Part shown: positions 5,211-5,218 of the stretch, one piece after another
Numbering within the stretch: position 1 is the stretch's first letter
Layout: each line of letters starts with the position of its first letter
Source: Gammaproteobacteria bacterium
GTDB taxonomy: Bacteria > Pseudomonadota > Gammaproteobacteria > SZUA-229
Reading direction: 5' to 3'
Assembly: GCA_002401185.1 (NCBI GenBank)
Contig: NVSH01000056.1
Span: 5,872-11,089 of the forward strand
Length of the DNA: 5,218 nucleotides
The notes under the pieces: model-generated
Told to the model about the DNA's origin: nothing
The model's input: only the letters and a program-made list of their open reading frames with translations
Database searches by the model: none
Translations under genes and position numbers: made by a program

Positions 5211-5218
5211 AAAAAAGC

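Overview
The window looks like ordinary chromosomal DNA from a gammaproteobacterium. It is moderately AT-rich, has no tRNA, rRNA, CRISPR array or insertion sequence that I can see, and consists mostly of housekeeping genes. The placement rests on three protein matches recognised by eye: a 152-residue YaiI-like protein of the usual length, a YbfF-like esterase, and the AmgK-MurU cell-wall recycling pair, which is typical of pseudomonads and many other non-enteric Gram-negatives. I cannot fix the genus from sequence alone. Short AT-rich spacers and a cold-shock gene with a long leader would suit a marine or cool-water gammaproteobacterium, but that is inference.

Layout, left to right. (1) The 3' part of a Uma2-family (PD-(D/E)XK nuclease-fold) gene runs off the left edge. 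(2) A ybfF-like alpha/beta hydrolase gene lies on the + strand. (3) Convergent to it, on the - strand, is a two-gene operon, amgK then murU, joined by an ATGA stop/start overlap. (4) Diverging from amgK is an uncharacterised NAD(P)-binding protein of the ketopantoate-reductase/6PGDH-like type; the 60-bp divergent spacer holds a consensus extended -10 promoter. (5) A 199-bp spacer with a 15-bp palindrome and a TATAAT box precedes yaiI. (6) A 424-bp stretch without a credible protein gene precedes a CspA-family gene. It contains a strong promoter, an inferred leader of about 164 nt, and a palindrome close to the ribosome binding site. (7) The csp gene is followed by two adjacent perfect inverted repeats, and the window ends there.

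How the genes work together: AmgK phosphorylates N-acetylmuramic acid (and N-acetylglucosamine) at the anomeric position, and MurU converts MurNAc-1-phosphate to UDP-MurNAc. Together they recycle cell-wall sugar directly into peptidoglycan precursor and bypass the early Mur enzymes. The other genes appear to be independent single-gene units. I did not find a convincing new multi-gene system. The most interesting signals are non-coding: the csp leader and its two palindromic neighbourhoods, the activator-like palindrome before yaiI, and the uncharacterised oxidoreductase.
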